Below, in pieces: positions 36,558 to 50,246 of a stretch of DNA of 64,000 bases. A program made the position numbers and the translations under genes. The notes beneath the pieces were generated by a model that saw nothing but the letters and a program-made list of their open reading frames with translations, made no database searches and had not been told where the DNA came from. The DNA is taken from contig NZ_CP104971.1 in assembly GCF_025452195.1 (NCBI RefSeq), forward strand, positions 496,001-560,000, in the 5' to 3' direction. Within the stretch, counting starts at the first letter, position 1. Each line of letters starts with the position of its first letter. Source of the DNA: Phyllobacterium zundukense (GTDB taxonomy: Bacteria; Pseudomonadota; Alphaproteobacteria; Rhizobiales; Rhizobiaceae).

Positions 36558-37373
36558 ATGCAGTCGAGACGGAAAATTGTGATCAAAATCAAACGCAATG
36601 AACATCGCGTCATCCTTGAGGCTCTAAGGCTCATGGATCATGAATTTCTTGTCGCCAACGGCTGCTGGTTTGGTGGGGGGACAGCAATCGTCCTTAAGCT
36701 AGGCGAATATCGCCAGTCGCTTGATGTTGATTTTCTTTGCTCCAGTGTGGACGGATACCGGGCACTTCGCAGTGCAGCGGTGGAACGTGGCGTCCGGGGT
36801 TTTTTTCCGGAACCCGTGGAAACGGTGCGGGGTTTCAAGTCTGATCAATACGGCTTGCGGACAGCGCTTGGCCTGCATGGCCAGATAATTAAGTTTGAAA
36901 TTATTCGCGAAGCCAGAATTCAGTTGAGAGGACACATGGACGAACAACTGGGGTTGCCCACGCTGGTCGTGCAGGATCTCTTTGCGGAAAAGCTGCTTGC
37001 CAATGCTGACCGGTGCCATGACCGTTCTGTTGCCTACCGCGATGCGATTGATCTTGGCATGCTTGTGATCGGGTTTGGCAATATTCCAGACGAGGCGATT
37101 GCCAATGGATTGAACGCCTACGGTGAGGACGTTCCGCGCAAGCTCGCATGGGCAGCTTACAAACTTCATGGCGTAGACGAATTGCGACACGCAAGTGACG
37201 TTCTGCAAATGGAGAGAAACGATACGGTACGAGCTGTCAAAGCGATAACCGCGGAAGTAAAGCGTATTTGGCCACAAGAGATGCGCAGCCTGATCGGCAC
37301 AATGAAGGGCGCGGTAAGGATATCGGAAGATTTCGATGACCTCGGCCCCGAGTGGGATCAATACATCGAGTGA
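36558..37373 (+). CDS. AbiEii/AbiGii-type nucleotidyltransferase (putative toxin)
   Basis: A 271-residue protein of the AbiEii-type DNA polymerase-beta-like nucleotidyltransferase fold. The key motif is FGGGTAIVLKLG followed by SLDVDFL (the GG-T and D-x-D metal site), near residues 35-60; VQDLFAEKLLANADR later gives the conserved Lys. In type IV toxin-antitoxin systems such enzymes modify cellular targets, and the antitoxin is normally an AbiEi-type winged-helix protein; here only a 74-residue protein precedes it. A GTG three codons upstream of the chosen ATG is also possible. The pair lies between hpd and maiA, interrupting a catabolic locus. Confidence 0.75.
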   Translation: MQSRRKIVIKIKRNEHRVILEALRLMDHEFLVANGCWFGGGTAIVLKLGEYRQSLDVDFLCSSVDGYRALRSAAVERGVRGFFPEPVETVRGFKSDQYGLRTALGLHGQIIKFEIIREARIQLRGHMDEQLGLPTLVVQDLFAEKLLANADRCHDRSVAYRDAIDLGMLVIGFGNIPDEAIANGLNAYGEDVPRKLAWAAYKLHGVDELRHASDVLQMERNDTVRAVKAITAEVKRIWPQEMRSLIGTMKGAVRISEDFDDLGPEWDQYIE

Positions 37374-37400
37374 ACCGTGCCGCGGCGCTTGCTCCCGGGA

Positions 37401-38039
37401 TCAGACCTTCACCTTGTCCGGATGCGCCGCTGCGAAGGCGTCGATAGCCCTGCACCGTTTGACGATTGCACTTATGCGTTTGAAGCCGCTCGTCTTAACA
37501 CCCCATCGCTTGGCATTGTAAACTTGGGGAACAAGGCAGAAATCTGCCATGCCAGGCGCGTTGCCCTGGCAGAATTTCCCCGTATCCGGATGGTCCAGCA
37601 TGGCCTCGAATGCGGAAAGGCCCTCGGCGATGAACTTGCGCATCCAGGCGATGCGGATCTTGTCGCCACCTTCGGTCAAATACAGGATGTGGGCCATCAC
37701 ACCCATGTTGCAGACAGGATGTGTGTCCATGGCTATGGCATAGGAAAGCGCCCTCACCCGCTGCCTTCCGGCCGGTTCCTGCGGCAGGAAGCCTGCGTCC
37801 AGATAGATCTCGTCAAGATATTCGATGATTGCCAATGACTGGGTCATCATCCGCCCATCCATGGCAAGCGTTGGAACGAGACCTTGCGGGTTACGGCTGA
37901 GATTGTCGTCGCCTTTGTGTTCGTCCTTGAGAAGATTGACCGGCACGGTTTCATATTCGAGACCGAGACGGTTGAGCGCTATGCGCACCCGATAGCTGGC
38001 GGATGAGCGCCAGTAGTCGTAAAGGATGATACCGTTCAT
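37401..38039 (-). CDS. maiA: Maleylacetoacetate isomerase (zeta-class GST)
   Basis: A 212-residue glutathione-dependent isomerase that turns maleylacetoacetate into fumarylacetoacetate. The zeta-class signature SSASYRVRIALN is at about 12-23 (the family usually has SSCS; here the Cys is Ala), then QGLVPTL, QSLAIIEYLDE and a C-terminal GNAPGMADFCLVPQ. It is the last gene of the leftward operon hmgA-fah-maiA and overlaps fah by four bases. The Cys-to-Ala change is tolerated in bacterial members because the serine is the catalytic residue. Confidence 0.92.
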   Translation of the reverse strand: MNGIILYDYWRSSASYRVRIALNRLGLEYETVPVNLLKDEHKGDDNLSRNPQGLVPTLAMDGRMMTQSLAIIEYLDEIYLDAGFLPQEPAGRQRVRALSYAIAMDTHPVCNMGVMAHILYLTEGGDKIRIAWMRKFIAEGLSAFEAMLDHPDTGKFCQGNAPGMADFCLVPQVYNAKRWGVKTSGFKRISAIVKRCRAIDAFAAAHPDKVKV

Positions 38040-39055
38040 GCTTCACGCCCGTAATTGATGACCTGCTGCTCGATGGCGCCGAAGATCGAATGACCATAGG
38101 GGTCCTTCATCTCGATCCGCACAAGATCGCCGAAACGCAGGAACGGCGTCTGGGGAGCGCCTTCCCGGATGGTCTCGATCATGCGGATCTCCGCTATACA
38201 GGAATAGCCCGCCCCATCCTCCTCGACTGGTTTGCCGGGCCCGCCGTCGAGCTTGTTGGAGACCGTGCCGGAGCCGACGATCGTACCGGCACCAAGCGGC
38301 CGCGTCCTGGCGGCATGGGCGATCAGCGTCGGGAAATCGAAGGTCATGTCGATACCGGCATTGGCGCGGCCGAACGGCCTCCCATTCAGGTTGACATGTA
38401 ACGGCAGGTGCACCTTACTTCCGTCCCAGGCATCGCCGAGTTCATCGGGGGTCACGGCAACGGGCGAAAACGCCGATGATGGTTTGGACTGGAAGAAGCC
38501 GAAACCTTTCGCGAGTTCCGCCGGGATCAGACCACGCAGACTGACATCATTGACCAGCATGACAAGACGGATTGTATCACGTGCCTCGTCGACACTTGCA
38601 CCCATTAGCACGTCATCGACAACAACGGCGACCTCCCCTTCCATGTCGATCCCATAGGCCTCGTCCGCCATGCGGATCGGTTCGCGTGGCCCGAGGAAAC
38701 CGTCGGAACCACCCTGGTAGATCAGAGGATCGGTCCAGAAGCTCTGTGGCATCTCGGCGCCACGTGCCCTGCGAACCAGTTCGACATGATTGACATAGGC
38801 GGAGCCGTCCGCCCACTGATAGGCGCGTGGCAATGGCGCCATTGCCTCATGTTCGTGGAAGCGGCCGGTGGGGACCGCACCAAGCTCGAGACTTTTGCCA
38901 AGCGCTTCCAGATGCGGTGCTATACGCGCCCAATCGTCGAGCGCCGATTGCAGGGTCGGCGCGAGAAACGAAGCGTCGGTAAAGCGGGTCAGATCCTTGG
39001 AGACAAGAACGAGCTTGCCGTCGCGGGTACCGTTGTCCAGGGAGGCTAGCTTCAT
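38036..39055 (-). CDS. Fumarylacetoacetate hydrolase-family protein (FAH)
   Basis: A 339-residue FAH-superfamily hydrolase. The metal-binding pieces are [13 protein letters not shown] (Glu-x-Glu) and [28 protein letters not shown] lies near the catalytic end. It should cleave fumarylacetoacetate to fumarate and acetoacetate, closing the homogentisate pathway. The start at 39055 (MKLASLDNG) overlaps the hmgA stop by four bases; the longer open frame lies inside hmgA. Confidence 0.92.
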   Translation of the reverse strand: MKLASLDNGTRDGKLVLVSKDLTRFTDASFLAPTLQSALDDWARIAPHLEALGKSLELGAVPTGRFHEHEAMAPLPRAYQWADGSAYVNHVELVRRARGAEMPQSFWTDPLIYQGGSDGFLGPREPIRMADEAYGIDMEGEVAVVVDDVLMGASVDEARDTIRLVMLVNDVSLRGLIPAELAKGFGFFQSKPSSAFSPVAVTPDELGDAWDGSKVHLPLHVNLNGRPFGRANAGIDMTFDFPTLIAHAARTRPLGAGTIVGSGTVSNKLDGGPGKPVEEDGAGYSCIAEIRMIETIREGAPQTPFLRFGDLVRIEMKDPYGHSIFGAIEQQVINYGREA

Positions 39056-40386
39056 TTGTTTTTGTTCTCCTCTGACCAGTCGCCCTCGGGCGTTCCGTTG
39101 AACCGCTTCTTCAGGTCTTTCCAGCAATCCGCGTAATTGTCCTGCAGCGATACGAGTTCTGCGGCAAAACGGGTCAGATGTTGCGGGAAACGCGTCTCGA
39201 ACATGAACGCCAGAGTGTTCTCAAGGCGTTGCGGCTTGAGTTCCACCGTCGAGGCCTTGTTGAAACCCATCGCGTCGGGACCATGTGCCAGCATCATATT
39301 GTGCAGGCTCATGCCGCCCGGCACGAACCCCTCCTCCTTGGCGTCGTACTGACCATATACCAGACCCATGAATTCGGACATGATGTTGCGATGGTACCAG
39401 GGCGGGCGGAAACTGTGTTCTGCCACCAGCCAGCGCGGCGGGAAAATCACGAAATCGACGTTGGCCGTGCCCTCTTCGCCGGAGGGAGCGGTCAGCACGG
39501 TGAAGATCGACGGGTCCGGGTGATCGAACAGGATAGCGCCGACAGGTGAGAAGGTGCGCAGATCGTATTTGTAAGGCGCATAATTGCCGTGCCACGCAAC
39601 GACGTCGAGAGGCGAATGATCGAGCGTCGTTTGATAGAACTTGCCGCACCATTTCACATGCAGCCGGCAAGGAATTTCCTTTTCTTCGAAGGCCGCAACA
39701 GGTGTTTTGAAATCGCGCGGATTGGCCAGGCAGTTGGCGCCGATCGGGCCGCGATCCGGCAACGAGAATTTCGCGCCGTAATTCTCGCAGATATAGCCTC
39801 GCGCCTCACCATCAAGGGCCGCAATCTTGAACATCATGCCGCGCGGGATGACGCAGATCTCCGAAGGTTCGATCTCGATGATGCCCATTTCGGTGAAGAT
39901 ACGGAGCCTTCCCTTTTCCGGTACCAAAAGCATTTCGCCATCGGCATCGAAGAAATAGTCGTCTTCCATATCGCGGTTGAATGCATAGACATGCGCCGCC
40001 ATGCCTGCCTGGCCATGGACATCGCCGGCCGTGGTCATGGTGCGGATGCCATCGATGAAACTCGTTGGTTGCTGCGGCATCGGTGTCGGATTCCAGCGCA
40101 GCTGGCCGATTGGCAATTCATGATCATCAAGGTTAGGCGCGGTCTTCCAATGTTCGCGCTTCGATGGTGTGAACCGGCCGCTGTGCTTGACCGAAGGCCG
40201 GATACGATAGAGCCAGGAACGTTCATTGATGCCGCGCGGCGCGGTAAAGGGAGAGCCGGACAGTTGCTCGGCATAGAGCCCATAGGCGCAACGCTGCGGT
40301 GAGTTCTGCCCCTGCGGCAGAGCGCCAGGCAGGGACTCTGTCTCGAAATCATTGCCGAAGCCGGGCATGTAGTTGACAGCCGCCAT
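39052..40386 (-). CDS. hmgA: Homogentisate 1,2-dioxygenase
   Basis: A 444-residue Fe(II) ring-cleaving dioxygenase that opens homogentisate to maleylacetoacetate. It starts with the family-typical [12 protein letters not shown] and ends in the iron-binding [12 protein letters not shown] (His and Glu ligands) and [17 protein letters not shown] (His ligand). The length equals that of the family. It is the first gene of hmgA-fah-maiA and is divergent from a MarR-type regulator with an 82-base gap that holds a matched inverted repeat. Confidence 0.96.
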   Translation of the reverse strand: MAAVNYMPGFGNDFETESLPGALPQGQNSPQRCAYGLYAEQLSGSPFTAPRGINERSWLYRIRPSVKHSGRFTPSKREHWKTAPNLDDHELPIGQLRWNPTPMPQQPTSFIDGIRTMTTAGDVHGQAGMAAHVYAFNRDMEDDYFFDADGEMLLVPEKGRLRIFTEMGIIEIEPSEICVIPRGMMFKIAALDGEARGYICENYGAKFSLPDRGPIGANCLANPRDFKTPVAAFEEKEIPCRLHVKWCGKFYQTTLDHSPLDVVAWHGNYAPYKYDLRTFSPVGAILFDHPDPSIFTVLTAPSGEEGTANVDFVIFPPRWLVAEHSFRPPWYHRNIMSEFMGLVYGQYDAKEEGFVPGGMSLHNMMLAHGPDAMGFNKASTVELKPQRLENTLAFMFETRFPQHLTRFAAELVSLQDNYADCWKDLKKRFNGTPEGDWSEENKNK

Positions 40387-40406
40387 GACGATACCTCCTC
40401 TGAATT

Positions 40407-40439
40407 TAGTTGCAATTGTGACGATCTATTTTGTAACTA
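40407..40439. promoter_or_regulatory. Inverted-repeat operator between hmgA and the MarR regulator
   Basis: TAGTTGCAA (40407-40415) and TTGTAACTA (40431-40439) form 9-base arms with one mismatch, centred in the 82-base divergent gap. It is a likely site for the MarR-type regulator encoded to the right. Confidence 0.6.
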
Positions 40440-40468
40440 TCAACTTGAAACAGGATTCTTTTACGCCG

Positions 40469-40921
40469 ATGACAGCCGAGACAACACAGCCGCTGATATT
40501 GGAAAATTTCCTTCCCTACCGGCTGAACAAGGCGGCGGAGGCCGTCAGCCAGCGCTTTGCCAGCATCTATCGCGAGCGATACGGGTTGACGCGGCCTGAA
40601 TGGCGCACCTTGGCGACGCTTGGCCAGTTCGGTATTTTGACGGCCACTGCAATCGGTGCGCATTCCTCCATGCACAAGACGAAGGTCTCGAGGGCGGTGT
40701 TCGCGCTGGAAAAGCGCCGATGGCTAAGTCGCAAGCGTGATGACATCGACCGGCGCATCGAGAACCTGGAACTCACGCCCGCAGGGCACAAGGCCTATAA
40801 TGAACTTGCCAAGGTCGCGCATCAGTTTGAGACCGACCTGCTTTCGGCTCTCGGGAAACTGGGCGAGAATGAGTTGAAAGCCGGACTGGCTGCGCTGGAG
40901 AAGTACTATAATCAGGCGTGA
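40469..40921 (+). CDS. MarR-family transcriptional regulator of homogentisate catabolism
   Basis: A 150-residue winged-helix regulator. LPYRLNKAAEAVSQRFASIY is the first helix of the dimer interface, EWRTLATLGQFGILTATAI and KTKVSRAVFALEKRRW form the DNA-binding region, and RKRDDIDRRIENLELT the wing. It is divergent from hmgA, and members at this position in rhizobia sense homogentisate pathway intermediates. The start at 40469 (MTAETTQ) is chosen because earlier starts would run into the operator. The sensed ligand is inferred. Confidence 0.85.
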   Translation: MTAETTQPLILENFLPYRLNKAAEAVSQRFASIYRERYGLTRPEWRTLATLGQFGILTATAIGAHSSMHKTKVSRAVFALEKRRWLSRKRDDIDRRIENLELTPAGHKAYNELAKVAHQFETDLLSALGKLGENELKAGLAALEKYYNQA

Positions 40922-40930
40922 CCTTGTGGG

Positions 40931-40969
40931 TTGACTATTTCTGACAGAATATATATCTTGGTATATATC
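40931..40969 (+). promoter_or_regulatory. vapBC2 promoter with direct repeat
   Basis: TTGACT (40931-40936) is followed after 16-17 bases by an ATATCT-like -10 box. Two direct copies of TATATATC (40950-40957 and 40962-40969), 12 bases apart, overlap the -10 region; they are a candidate site for VapB autoregulation. Confidence 0.5.
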
Positions 40970-40987
40970 AAGGGAGGGATCCTGTTC

Positions 40988-41248
40988 ATGACCCAGACGG
41001 CAAAGATTTTTACGAATGGGCGCAGTCAAGCAGTGCGCCTTCCTGCAGCCTATCGGTTCGACAGCAGCGAGGTATTTATTCGCCGTGATGAAGTTACGGG
41101 TGATGTCATCCTGTCGAGCAAACCTGATAACTGGGATGGATTTCTCGCAGCACTTAGAGAAGGAGATGTACCTGCCGATTTCCTTAGCAGGGAAGAGCGC
41201 AATCTTTCCGGCAGCGATACAGATCCATTTGAGGGTTGGGAGGAGTGA
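40988..41248 (+). CDS. vapB: VapB-type antitoxin (AbrB/MazE-like fold)
   Basis: An 86-residue antitoxin. The N-terminal TAKIFTNGRSQAVRLPAAYRF is the swapped-hairpin AbrB DNA-binding domain; the C-terminal part ([17 protein letters not shown]) is acidic and binds the toxin. The start at 40988 (MTQTAKIF) has a GGGAGGGAT region about 9 bases before it; an upstream in-frame start would overlap the promoter. Overlaps vapC by four bases. The family is different from the VapB at 21.1 kb. Confidence 0.9.
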   Translation: MTQTAKIFTNGRSQAVRLPAAYRFDSSEVFIRRDEVTGDVILSSKPDNWDGFLAALREGDVPADFLSREERNLSGSDTDPFEGWEE

Positions 41249-41652
41249 GCTCACTTTTCATGCTCGATACCAACGCTGTCAGCCTAGCAATCAAGGGAAA
41301 TGCCGCCACTGTCAAACGCATGGTCGATATCCCAATGGCATCAATATGCATCTCTGTTGTCACCGAGGCAGAGCTGCTTTTCGGGCTTGCGAAGCGACCT
41401 GCAGCTACAAAGCTCTCCAGTCGAATTCACGAGTTTCTAAAGCGTGTGAATAGCCTGCCGCTCGACAGCACCGTAGCTGCCCGCTATGGACCATTGCGCG
41501 CACAGCTGGAGCAGCGCGGAAGGGCGATCATAGGGCTAGACTTGTTGATTGCTGCTCACGCAATCGCTGCAAATGCGATTTTGGTGTCAAATGATGCAGC
41601 GTTCCGCCATGTCGAAGGTCTCCAAGTGGAGGACTGGTCGAAAGATCCCTAA
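41245..41652 (+). CDS. vapC: VapC-type PIN-domain toxin
   Basis: A 135-residue PIN-domain ribonuclease. The acidic site is Asp8 region in [12 protein letters not shown], Glu in [11 protein letters not shown], Asp in [12 protein letters not shown] and a final [11 protein letters not shown], the textbook VapC pattern. The GTG start at 41245 overlaps the vapB stop as GTGA; the first ATG in frame (41260) would remove the residues before MLDTN. The stop overlaps that of the convergent ABC permease gene by four bases. Confidence 0.92.
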   Translation: MSSLFMLDTNAVSLAIKGNAATVKRMVDIPMASICISVVTEAELLFGLAKRPAATKLSSRIHEFLKRVNSLPLDSTVAARYGPLRAQLEQRGRAIIGLDLLIAAHAIAANAILVSNDAAFRHVEGLQVEDWSKDP

Positions 41653-42410
41653 CTCTTCAATCTGTATCCCGTCGTGAAGATCCAGCGCAGGATCAGAATG
41701 CAGGCGATGAGGAACAGCGCTGTCATGGCAAGGCTGGTGCCGATGTGCACGTCCGACAGGCCAAAGAAGCTCCAGCGGAAACCGCTGATCAGGTACACAA
41801 CCGGGTTGAACAGCGTCACTTTCTGCCAGAAAGGCGGCAGCATGTCGATGGAGTAAAAACTGCCTCCGAGGAAGGTTAGCGGCGTGATGATCATCAGCGG
41901 GACGAGCTGCAGCTTTTCGAAGCCGTCGGCCCAGATGCCGATGATGAAGCCGAACATGCTGAATGTAACTGCAGTCAGCACCAGGAATAGCAGCATGACG
42001 AAGGGATGTTCAATCCGCAACGGTACGAACAAGGCGGCCGTGGCCAGAATGATGACCCCGAGAATGATGGATTTGGTCGCTGCGGCGCCGACATAGGCGA
42101 TGACGATCTCCAGATAGGACACGGGTGCCGACAAGAGCTCGTAGATCGTTCCGACGAACTTCGGAAAATAGATGCCGAAGGAAGCGTTCGAGATGCTCTG
42201 CGTCAACAGCGACAGCATGATCAGACCGGGCACGATGAACGCGCCATAGCTGACCCCGCTGATTTCAGGAATACGTCCGCCGATGGCCGAACCAAAGACG
42301 ACGAAATACAGGCTCGTCGAAACGACAGGCGAGATGACGCTCTGCATGATCGTGCGCCATGTGCGGTGCATCTCGAACAGGTAGATCGCCTTGATGGCAT
42401 AGAGGTTCAT
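41649..42410 (-). CDS. ABC-2 type transporter permease (YadH-like)
   Basis: A 253-residue inner-membrane permease with six helices of the ABC-2 export family. [27 protein letters not shown] near the start and [15 protein letters not shown] with [24 protein letters not shown] are characteristic of the YadH/NodJ group. Its start overlaps the ATPase stop by four bases, so it forms a two-gene exporter. Substrates of YadGH-type transporters are unknown. Confidence 0.9.
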   Translation of the reverse strand: MNLYAIKAIYLFEMHRTWRTIMQSVISPVVSTSLYFVVFGSAIGGRIPEISGVSYGAFIVPGLIMLSLLTQSISNASFGIYFPKFVGTIYELLSAPVSYLEIVIAYVGAAATKSIILGVIILATAALFVPLRIEHPFVMLLFLVLTAVTFSMFGFIIGIWADGFEKLQLVPLMIITPLTFLGGSFYSIDMLPPFWQKVTLFNPVVYLISGFRWSFFGLSDVHIGTSLAMTALFLIACILILRWIFTTGYRLKS

Positions 42411-43333
42411 TTGCGTTCCCTCACGAGATTCACGAAGATTTCTTCCAATGAACTTTCGCGCGTCTGGATATCCTTGAAACGGACGCCGGCCTTGTCGAGG
42501 TCTTTCAGCAAAGCCGTAATCCCGGTGCGGTCCTTCTGCGTGTCATAGTGATAAATGAGTTCGCAGCCGTCGGACGAAAGCTCAAGCTCGTATTGGGCCA
42601 ACGCCTCCGGTACCTTGTCACGTTTTTCCTGAAGAAACAGCCGCAATTGCTTCCTGCCGAGCGAGCGCATCAGTTCAGCCTTCTCCTCGACCAAAATGAT
42701 TTCGCCATGGCTGATGACGCCGATGCGATCGGCCATCTGCTGGGCTTCCTCGATATAATGCGTCGTCAGGATGATGGTGACGCCGGATTCGCGCAGTGCC
42801 CGGACGACATTCCACATGTCGCGCCGGAGCTCTACGTCGACCCCGGCCGTAGGCTCATCGAGAAACAGGATCTCCGGTTCGTGCGACAAAGCTTTCGCGA
42901 TCATCACCCGGCGTTTCATGCCGCCGGAAAGCGTCATGAGCTTTGAATCCTTCTTGTCCCACAGCGACAGTTCTTTCAGGATCTTTTCGATATGCGCCGG
43001 CTTGGCCGGCTTGCCGAAGAGACCGCGACTGAAACTGACTGTATTCCAGACCGTCTCGAAGGCATCTGTCGTCAGTTCCTGGGGCACAAGGCCGATCTTG
43101 CTACGGGCAGCGCGATATTCCTTGATGATATCGTGGCCGTCGGCGAGGATCGTTCCCGATGTCGGATTGACGATGCCGCAAATTGTCGAGATCAGTGTGG
43201 TCTTGCCCGCGCCGTTTGGACCGAGCAGCGCGAATATCTCGCCATGTCGAATGTCGAGATTGATGTTCTTCAGCGCTTCGAAACCGGTTGAGTAGGTTTT
43301 GTAAAGGCTGGAGACAGAGATAGCTGAGGACAT
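42407..43333 (-). CDS. ABC transporter ATP-binding protein (YadG-like)
   Basis: A 308-residue ATPase of the drug/polysaccharide export class. Walker A is GPNGAGKTT near residues 38-46, the signature LSGGMKRR and Walker [13 protein letters not shown]; a C-terminal 70-residue extension after the switch His ([16 protein letters not shown]) is typical of YadG/NodI-like proteins. The start at 43333 (MSSAISVSS) is used because the longer open frame has no family content and lies in the promoter region. Confidence 0.9.
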   Translation of the reverse strand: MSSAISVSSLYKTYSTGFEALKNINLDIRHGEIFALLGPNGAGKTTLISTICGIVNPTSGTILADGHDIIKEYRAARSKIGLVPQELTTDAFETVWNTVSFSRGLFGKPAKPAHIEKILKELSLWDKKDSKLMTLSGGMKRRVMIAKALSHEPEILFLDEPTAGVDVELRRDMWNVVRALRESGVTIILTTHYIEEAQQMADRIGVISHGEIILVEEKAELMRSLGRKQLRLFLQEKRDKVPEALAQYELELSSDGCELIYHYDTQKDRTGITALLKDLDKAGVRFKDIQTRESSLEEIFVNLVRERK

Positions 43334-43497
43334 GAATTTACCTGGAAAGGAATTTCGGTCTGGACGTATCTGGCGGAACAAATCTGAGGCGCAGGCGCGC
43401 CCGTGAGAATGGTGTTCCTTATATGGGGTTGGATATCGTTTTACAAACCGGCATTCCTGACAATTTACGTCAGCAGCGTTGCCGAAGGAGAACTGGC

Positions 43498-43523
43498 AAA
43501 AAAGCCCGGCCATTGCCGGGCTT
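43498..43523 (-). terminator. Rho-independent terminator of the MFS pump gene
   Basis: AGCCCGGC and GCCGGGCT (with flanking A/T pairs) form a strong stem with a 4-base loop. In the leftward direction it is followed by six T, eight bases after the MFS gene's stop codon. Confidence 0.9.
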
Positions 43524-43530
43524 TTGTTGT

Positions 43531-44751
43531 TCAGGCCGTGGCCGGTTCGCCCCGTACTTCCCGCATACTTGGCAGGAAGACCGTCAGCAATCCAAGGAAT
43601 GGCAGGTAGGAACAGATCATATAGACATAGTCGATGCCCTTGGCATCGGCGACGAAGCCGAGCACCGCAGCGGCAATACCGGCCATGCCAAAGGCGAAGC
43701 CGAAGAAGATACCGGCTATCATGCCGACCCGGCCGGGTACCAGCTCCTGGGCAAAAACCACAATCGCAGGAAAGGCGGACGAGAGGATGAAGCCGATGAA
43801 GACCGTGAGCACACCTGTCCAGAGCAGATTGGCGTAGGGCATCATTAACGTGAATGGCAGGACGCCAAGGATCGAGAACCAGATGACGGCCTTGGTGCCG
43901 ATCTTGTCGCCGATCGGGCCGCCGAGAATAGTCCCGACAGCAGCGGCACCGAGGAACAGGAACAGCATCATCTGCGATTGCTGCACGGAAATACCGAACT
44001 TGTGGATGACGTAGAACGTGTAATAGCTGGAAATACTGGCAAGGTAGATGTTCTTCGTGAAGACAAGCAGCGTCAGGATCAGCAGCGATGTAATGACCTT
44101 TTTGCGCGGCAGCTTCAGGACCCTGCTGGCGGCCGGTTTGTTCGCATTGGCGATGCGATAGCGCTGGTACCAGCTGCCGACCTGATAAAGGATGATCATG
44201 CCGATCAGAGCGGCAGCGGAGAACCAGGCAATGCTTTGCTGGCCGCGCGGCAGCACGATGAAGGCCGCGAGCAAAGGCCCGAGCGCCGTGCCGAAATTGC
44301 CGCCGACCTGAAAGAACGACTGCGCCAGACCATGGCGCCCGCCCGAGGCGAGACGGGCCACACGCGAGGCTTCCGGGTGGAAGATCGACGAACCGATACC
44401 GATGAAAGCGGCGCCGGCGAGCAACATGACATAATGCGTGGCGATGGAAAGCAAGCCGAGCCCGACCAGCGAAAAAGCCATGCCGACGGGCAGCGAATAG
44501 GGCATCGGGCGCTTGTCGGTATAAGTGCCGACGACCGGCTGCAGCAACGAGGCCGTGACCTGGAATGTCAGCGTCAAGAAACCGATCTGCTTGAAATTGA
44601 GGCCATAGTTCTCCTTGAGCATCGGATAGATAGCTGCAAGCAGCGACTGCATCATGTCATTGAGAAAATGGCAGAAGCTGACTGCGAAAATGATGGCGAA
44701 GACAGTTGTTTCAGCAGAAGTCCGCTGAGCAGGCAAGGCAGTATCGGTCAT
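43531..44751 (-). CDS. fsr: MFS efflux transporter, fosmidomycin resistance (Fsr) type
   Basis: A 406-residue major facilitator with twelve helices of the Fsr group, exporters linked with fosmidomycin and some other drugs. Typical stretches are [47 protein letters not shown] and [24 protein letters not shown], shown here in pieces. The start at 44751 (MTDTALPAQ) is the first ATG after the divergent promoter region. A terminator follows at 43498-43523. An AraC-type regulator gene is divergent from it and may control it. The real substrate is unknown. Confidence 0.9.
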   Translation of the reverse strand: MTDTALPAQRTSAETTVFAIIFAVSFCHFLNDMMQSLLAAIYPMLKENYGLNFKQIGFLTLTFQVTASLLQPVVGTYTDKRPMPYSLPVGMAFSLVGLGLLSIATHYVMLLAGAAFIGIGSSIFHPEASRVARLASGGRHGLAQSFFQVGGNFGTALGPLLAAFIVLPRGQQSIAWFSAAALIGMIILYQVGSWYQRYRIANANKPAASRVLKLPRKKVITSLLILTLLVFTKNIYLASISSYYTFYVIHKFGISVQQSQMMLFLFLGAAAVGTILGGPIGDKIGTKAVIWFSILGVLPFTLMMPYANLLWTGVLTVFIGFILSSAFPAIVVFAQELVPGRVGMIAGIFFGFAFGMAGIAAAVLGFVADAKGIDYVYMICSYLPFLGLLTVFLPSMREVRGEPATA

Positions 44752-44880
44752 GGTATGCGTCCATCGTAGAAAGAGGGTGTCCCGCCCCAAGCGGTCACCC
44801 CTCTTTCGCATCTGATATACCTGTTGCACGCATCCTGCTTTCGTGGTTTGGTCCAGTTCTTTCGAGTGTGGGCCAAAACA

Positions 44881-45692
44881 ATGCGCTATCAGACATTTGC
44901 TGCCCGGAACGCTGCGGGCCTGCGGCTTGAGGAGCTGCATAAGGTGCGGCTCAACTGGCTTGAGCAAGCCGAAGGCGACGTTTTTGCGTTGGCGACGGTT
45001 TATCCGTCGGGATTCCACATTCCCGACCATCATCACAGCCAATCGCAACTCCTGCACGCCATCAGCGGCGTTGCCATGGTCACGACCAAGTTTGGCCGCT
45101 GGATGGTTCCGCCACATCATGCCCTATGGCTGCCTGCAGGGACGGAACATGCGGTGGATATGCTGGGCGATGTCTCGATGCATTCAATCTATGTGCGGCC
45201 GGACGCGGTGGCGGGCTTGAAACGGCATTTGCACGTGGTGGGGCTGACGCCCCTGATGGACAATCTGATCCGCGAGGCGGTGGCGGCGCCTGCCGACGTG
45301 CACGCCGATCCACGGACGACATTTGTCATGGGATTGCTGCTGCATGAAATCCCCAACCTTCCGGAACGGCCACTCGGCCTGCCATTCCCGGAGGACCGGC
45401 GGCTGGCGGCACTGTGCCGCGGGTTCCTCGAGAACCCCTCGCCTCACACAGATATCGACGATTGGGCGGATCGGCTCGGAATGAGCCGGCGTACTTTCAC
45501 GCGGACATTTCGGCGCGAAACCGGACTCAGCCTTTCAACGTGGCGCCAGCAGGCGTGCCTGTTGTCAGCGCTGCCCCGCCTGACAAAGGGTGAGCCGGTG
45601 ACCAGTGTCGCACTCGACCTCGGCTATAACAGCGTGCCGGCTTTCACTACCATGTTCAAACGCATGCTCGGCGCCCCGCCCCGGCATTACCT

Positions 45693-45708
<16 letters not shown>
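44881..45708 (+). CDS. AraC-family transcriptional regulator
   Basis: A 275-residue regulator with an N-terminal cupin sensor ([21 protein letters not shown], then [16 protein letters not shown]) and a C-terminal AraC DNA-binding domain of two helix-turn-helix units ([20 protein letters not shown], and [20 protein letters not shown]). It is divergent from the Fsr-type pump. No strong ribosome site precedes the ATG at 44881 (MRYQTF), and longer in-frame starts exist. Its last 16 bases overlap the end of metH on the other strand. The 129-base gap to fsr has an imperfect GAAAGAGGGTG inverted repeat (44769-44807) that may be an operator. Confidence 0.85.
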
Positions 45709-49469
<3,761 letters not shown>

Positions 49470-49521
49470 AACTTGGCACGCCTCATGATCCACGATCCGG
49501 ATGAGGTGTATTGATATTCAC

Positions 49522-49627
49522 GCTATGACGTCCTGCAAACGGCGGTTTTCTGCGCTCCGGTGCTCACGTACCAAAATGTACGCTGCGCTCCGGTGCTCGA
49601 AAACCACCATTTTCGGAGCGTCATAGC
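49522..49627. repeat. Imperfect inverted repeat in the metH leader
   Basis: GCTATGACG (49522-49530) and CGTCATAGC (49619-49627) close a nested stem (GGTTTTC with GAAAACC; GTAC with GTAC). Inside are two direct copies of CTGCGCTCCGGTGCTC. It is a rhizobial palindromic element and lies between the metH start and its palindromic operator, so it may be in the 5' leader of the message. Confidence 0.85.
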
Positions 49628-49660
49628 AAAAATCTCAAATACACCCGAGGTGTGAGGGTC

Positions 49661-49680
49661 ACATAAAGATATCTTTATGT
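49661..49680. promoter_or_regulatory. Perfect palindrome upstream of metH, SahR-like site
   Basis: ACATAAAGATATCTTTATGT is a perfect 20-base palindrome. The ATAAAGATATCTTTAT core fits the kind of site described for SahR, the S-adenosylhomocysteine-responsive ArsR-type repressor of metH and metF in proteobacteria. Neither sahR nor metF is in this window. Confidence 0.65.
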
Positions 49681-49744
49681 CAACAAGTCAATTCTGTTGG
49701 CGGCATGATATGTCGCAGTTGTGGTGGTTCGTCGGCCTTGTAAA

Positions 49745-49759
49745 ACGGCAATATGCCGT
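49745..49759. promoter_or_regulatory. Inverted repeat upstream of the Xre/RES module
   Basis: ACGGCA and TGCCGT with a 3-base centre lie 42 bases before the antitoxin start. It is a possible site for autoregulation by the Xre-type antitoxin. Confidence 0.4.
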
Positions 49760-49800
49760 CTATATTCGAGCAAGTTGCCGCAAAGGCCTGGAGCACGTAG

Positions 49801-50238
49801 ATGTCAAAAGTCATTGTCGAGGAAGTTGCCCGAAAGCTCGGTGGGACGCCGGTGCTCGGATCTGAAGTTCGCTCGCAGGCGGATCTCGCCATGGTTGTCC
49901 GTGGTCGCTTGCCTTTGAGTGCTCTCAAGGGCTTGACCCTTGCTGGACTGACCAATCAGGAGATCGAGCAATTCGTTATTCCTCAGCGCACAAGGCGGCA
50001 CCGCGCCGACAAGAAGCAACCGTTGACTGTTGACGAGTCCGACAGGACAGTCCGTTTGATGCGTATCCAGACACTGGCTGAAGAAACGTTTGGCGACAAG
50101 GAAAAAGCCAATCGCTGGCTGCGTCGAACGCTGGCCGAACTCGGGGGCGAAACGCCGCTTGTGATTGCGCAGACGGAAGCTGGCGTCCGCGTCATCGAAA
50201 CCATTCTTGGCAAGATCGCCTGGGGTGCAGCCGCCTAG
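49801..50238 (+). CDS. MbcA/ParS/Xre antitoxin (DUF2384)
   Basis: A 145-residue antitoxin of the Xre-MbcA-ParS type. The N-terminal part has a helical DNA-binding region (LPLSALKGLTLAGLTNQEIE) and the C-terminal DUF2384 domain ends with AEETFGDKEKANRWLRRTLAELGG and ETILGKIAWG. It stands nine bases upstream of the RES-domain toxin gene, the standard order. It starts with ATG at 49801 after a GGAGCACGTAG site. Confidence 0.88.
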   Translation: MSKVIVEEVARKLGGTPVLGSEVRSQADLAMVVRGRLPLSALKGLTLAGLTNQEIEQFVIPQRTRRHRADKKQPLTVDESDRTVRLMRIQTLAEETFGDKEKANRWLRRTLAELGGETPLVIAQTEAGVRVIETILGKIAWGAAA

Positions 50239-50246
50239 AGGCTCTG

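Noticed and set aside
44769..44807. Imperfect inverted repeat between fsr and the AraC gene as a terminator.
   Set aside because: No run of T follows on either strand and both flanking genes start there rather than end. It may be an operator but the symmetry is poor.
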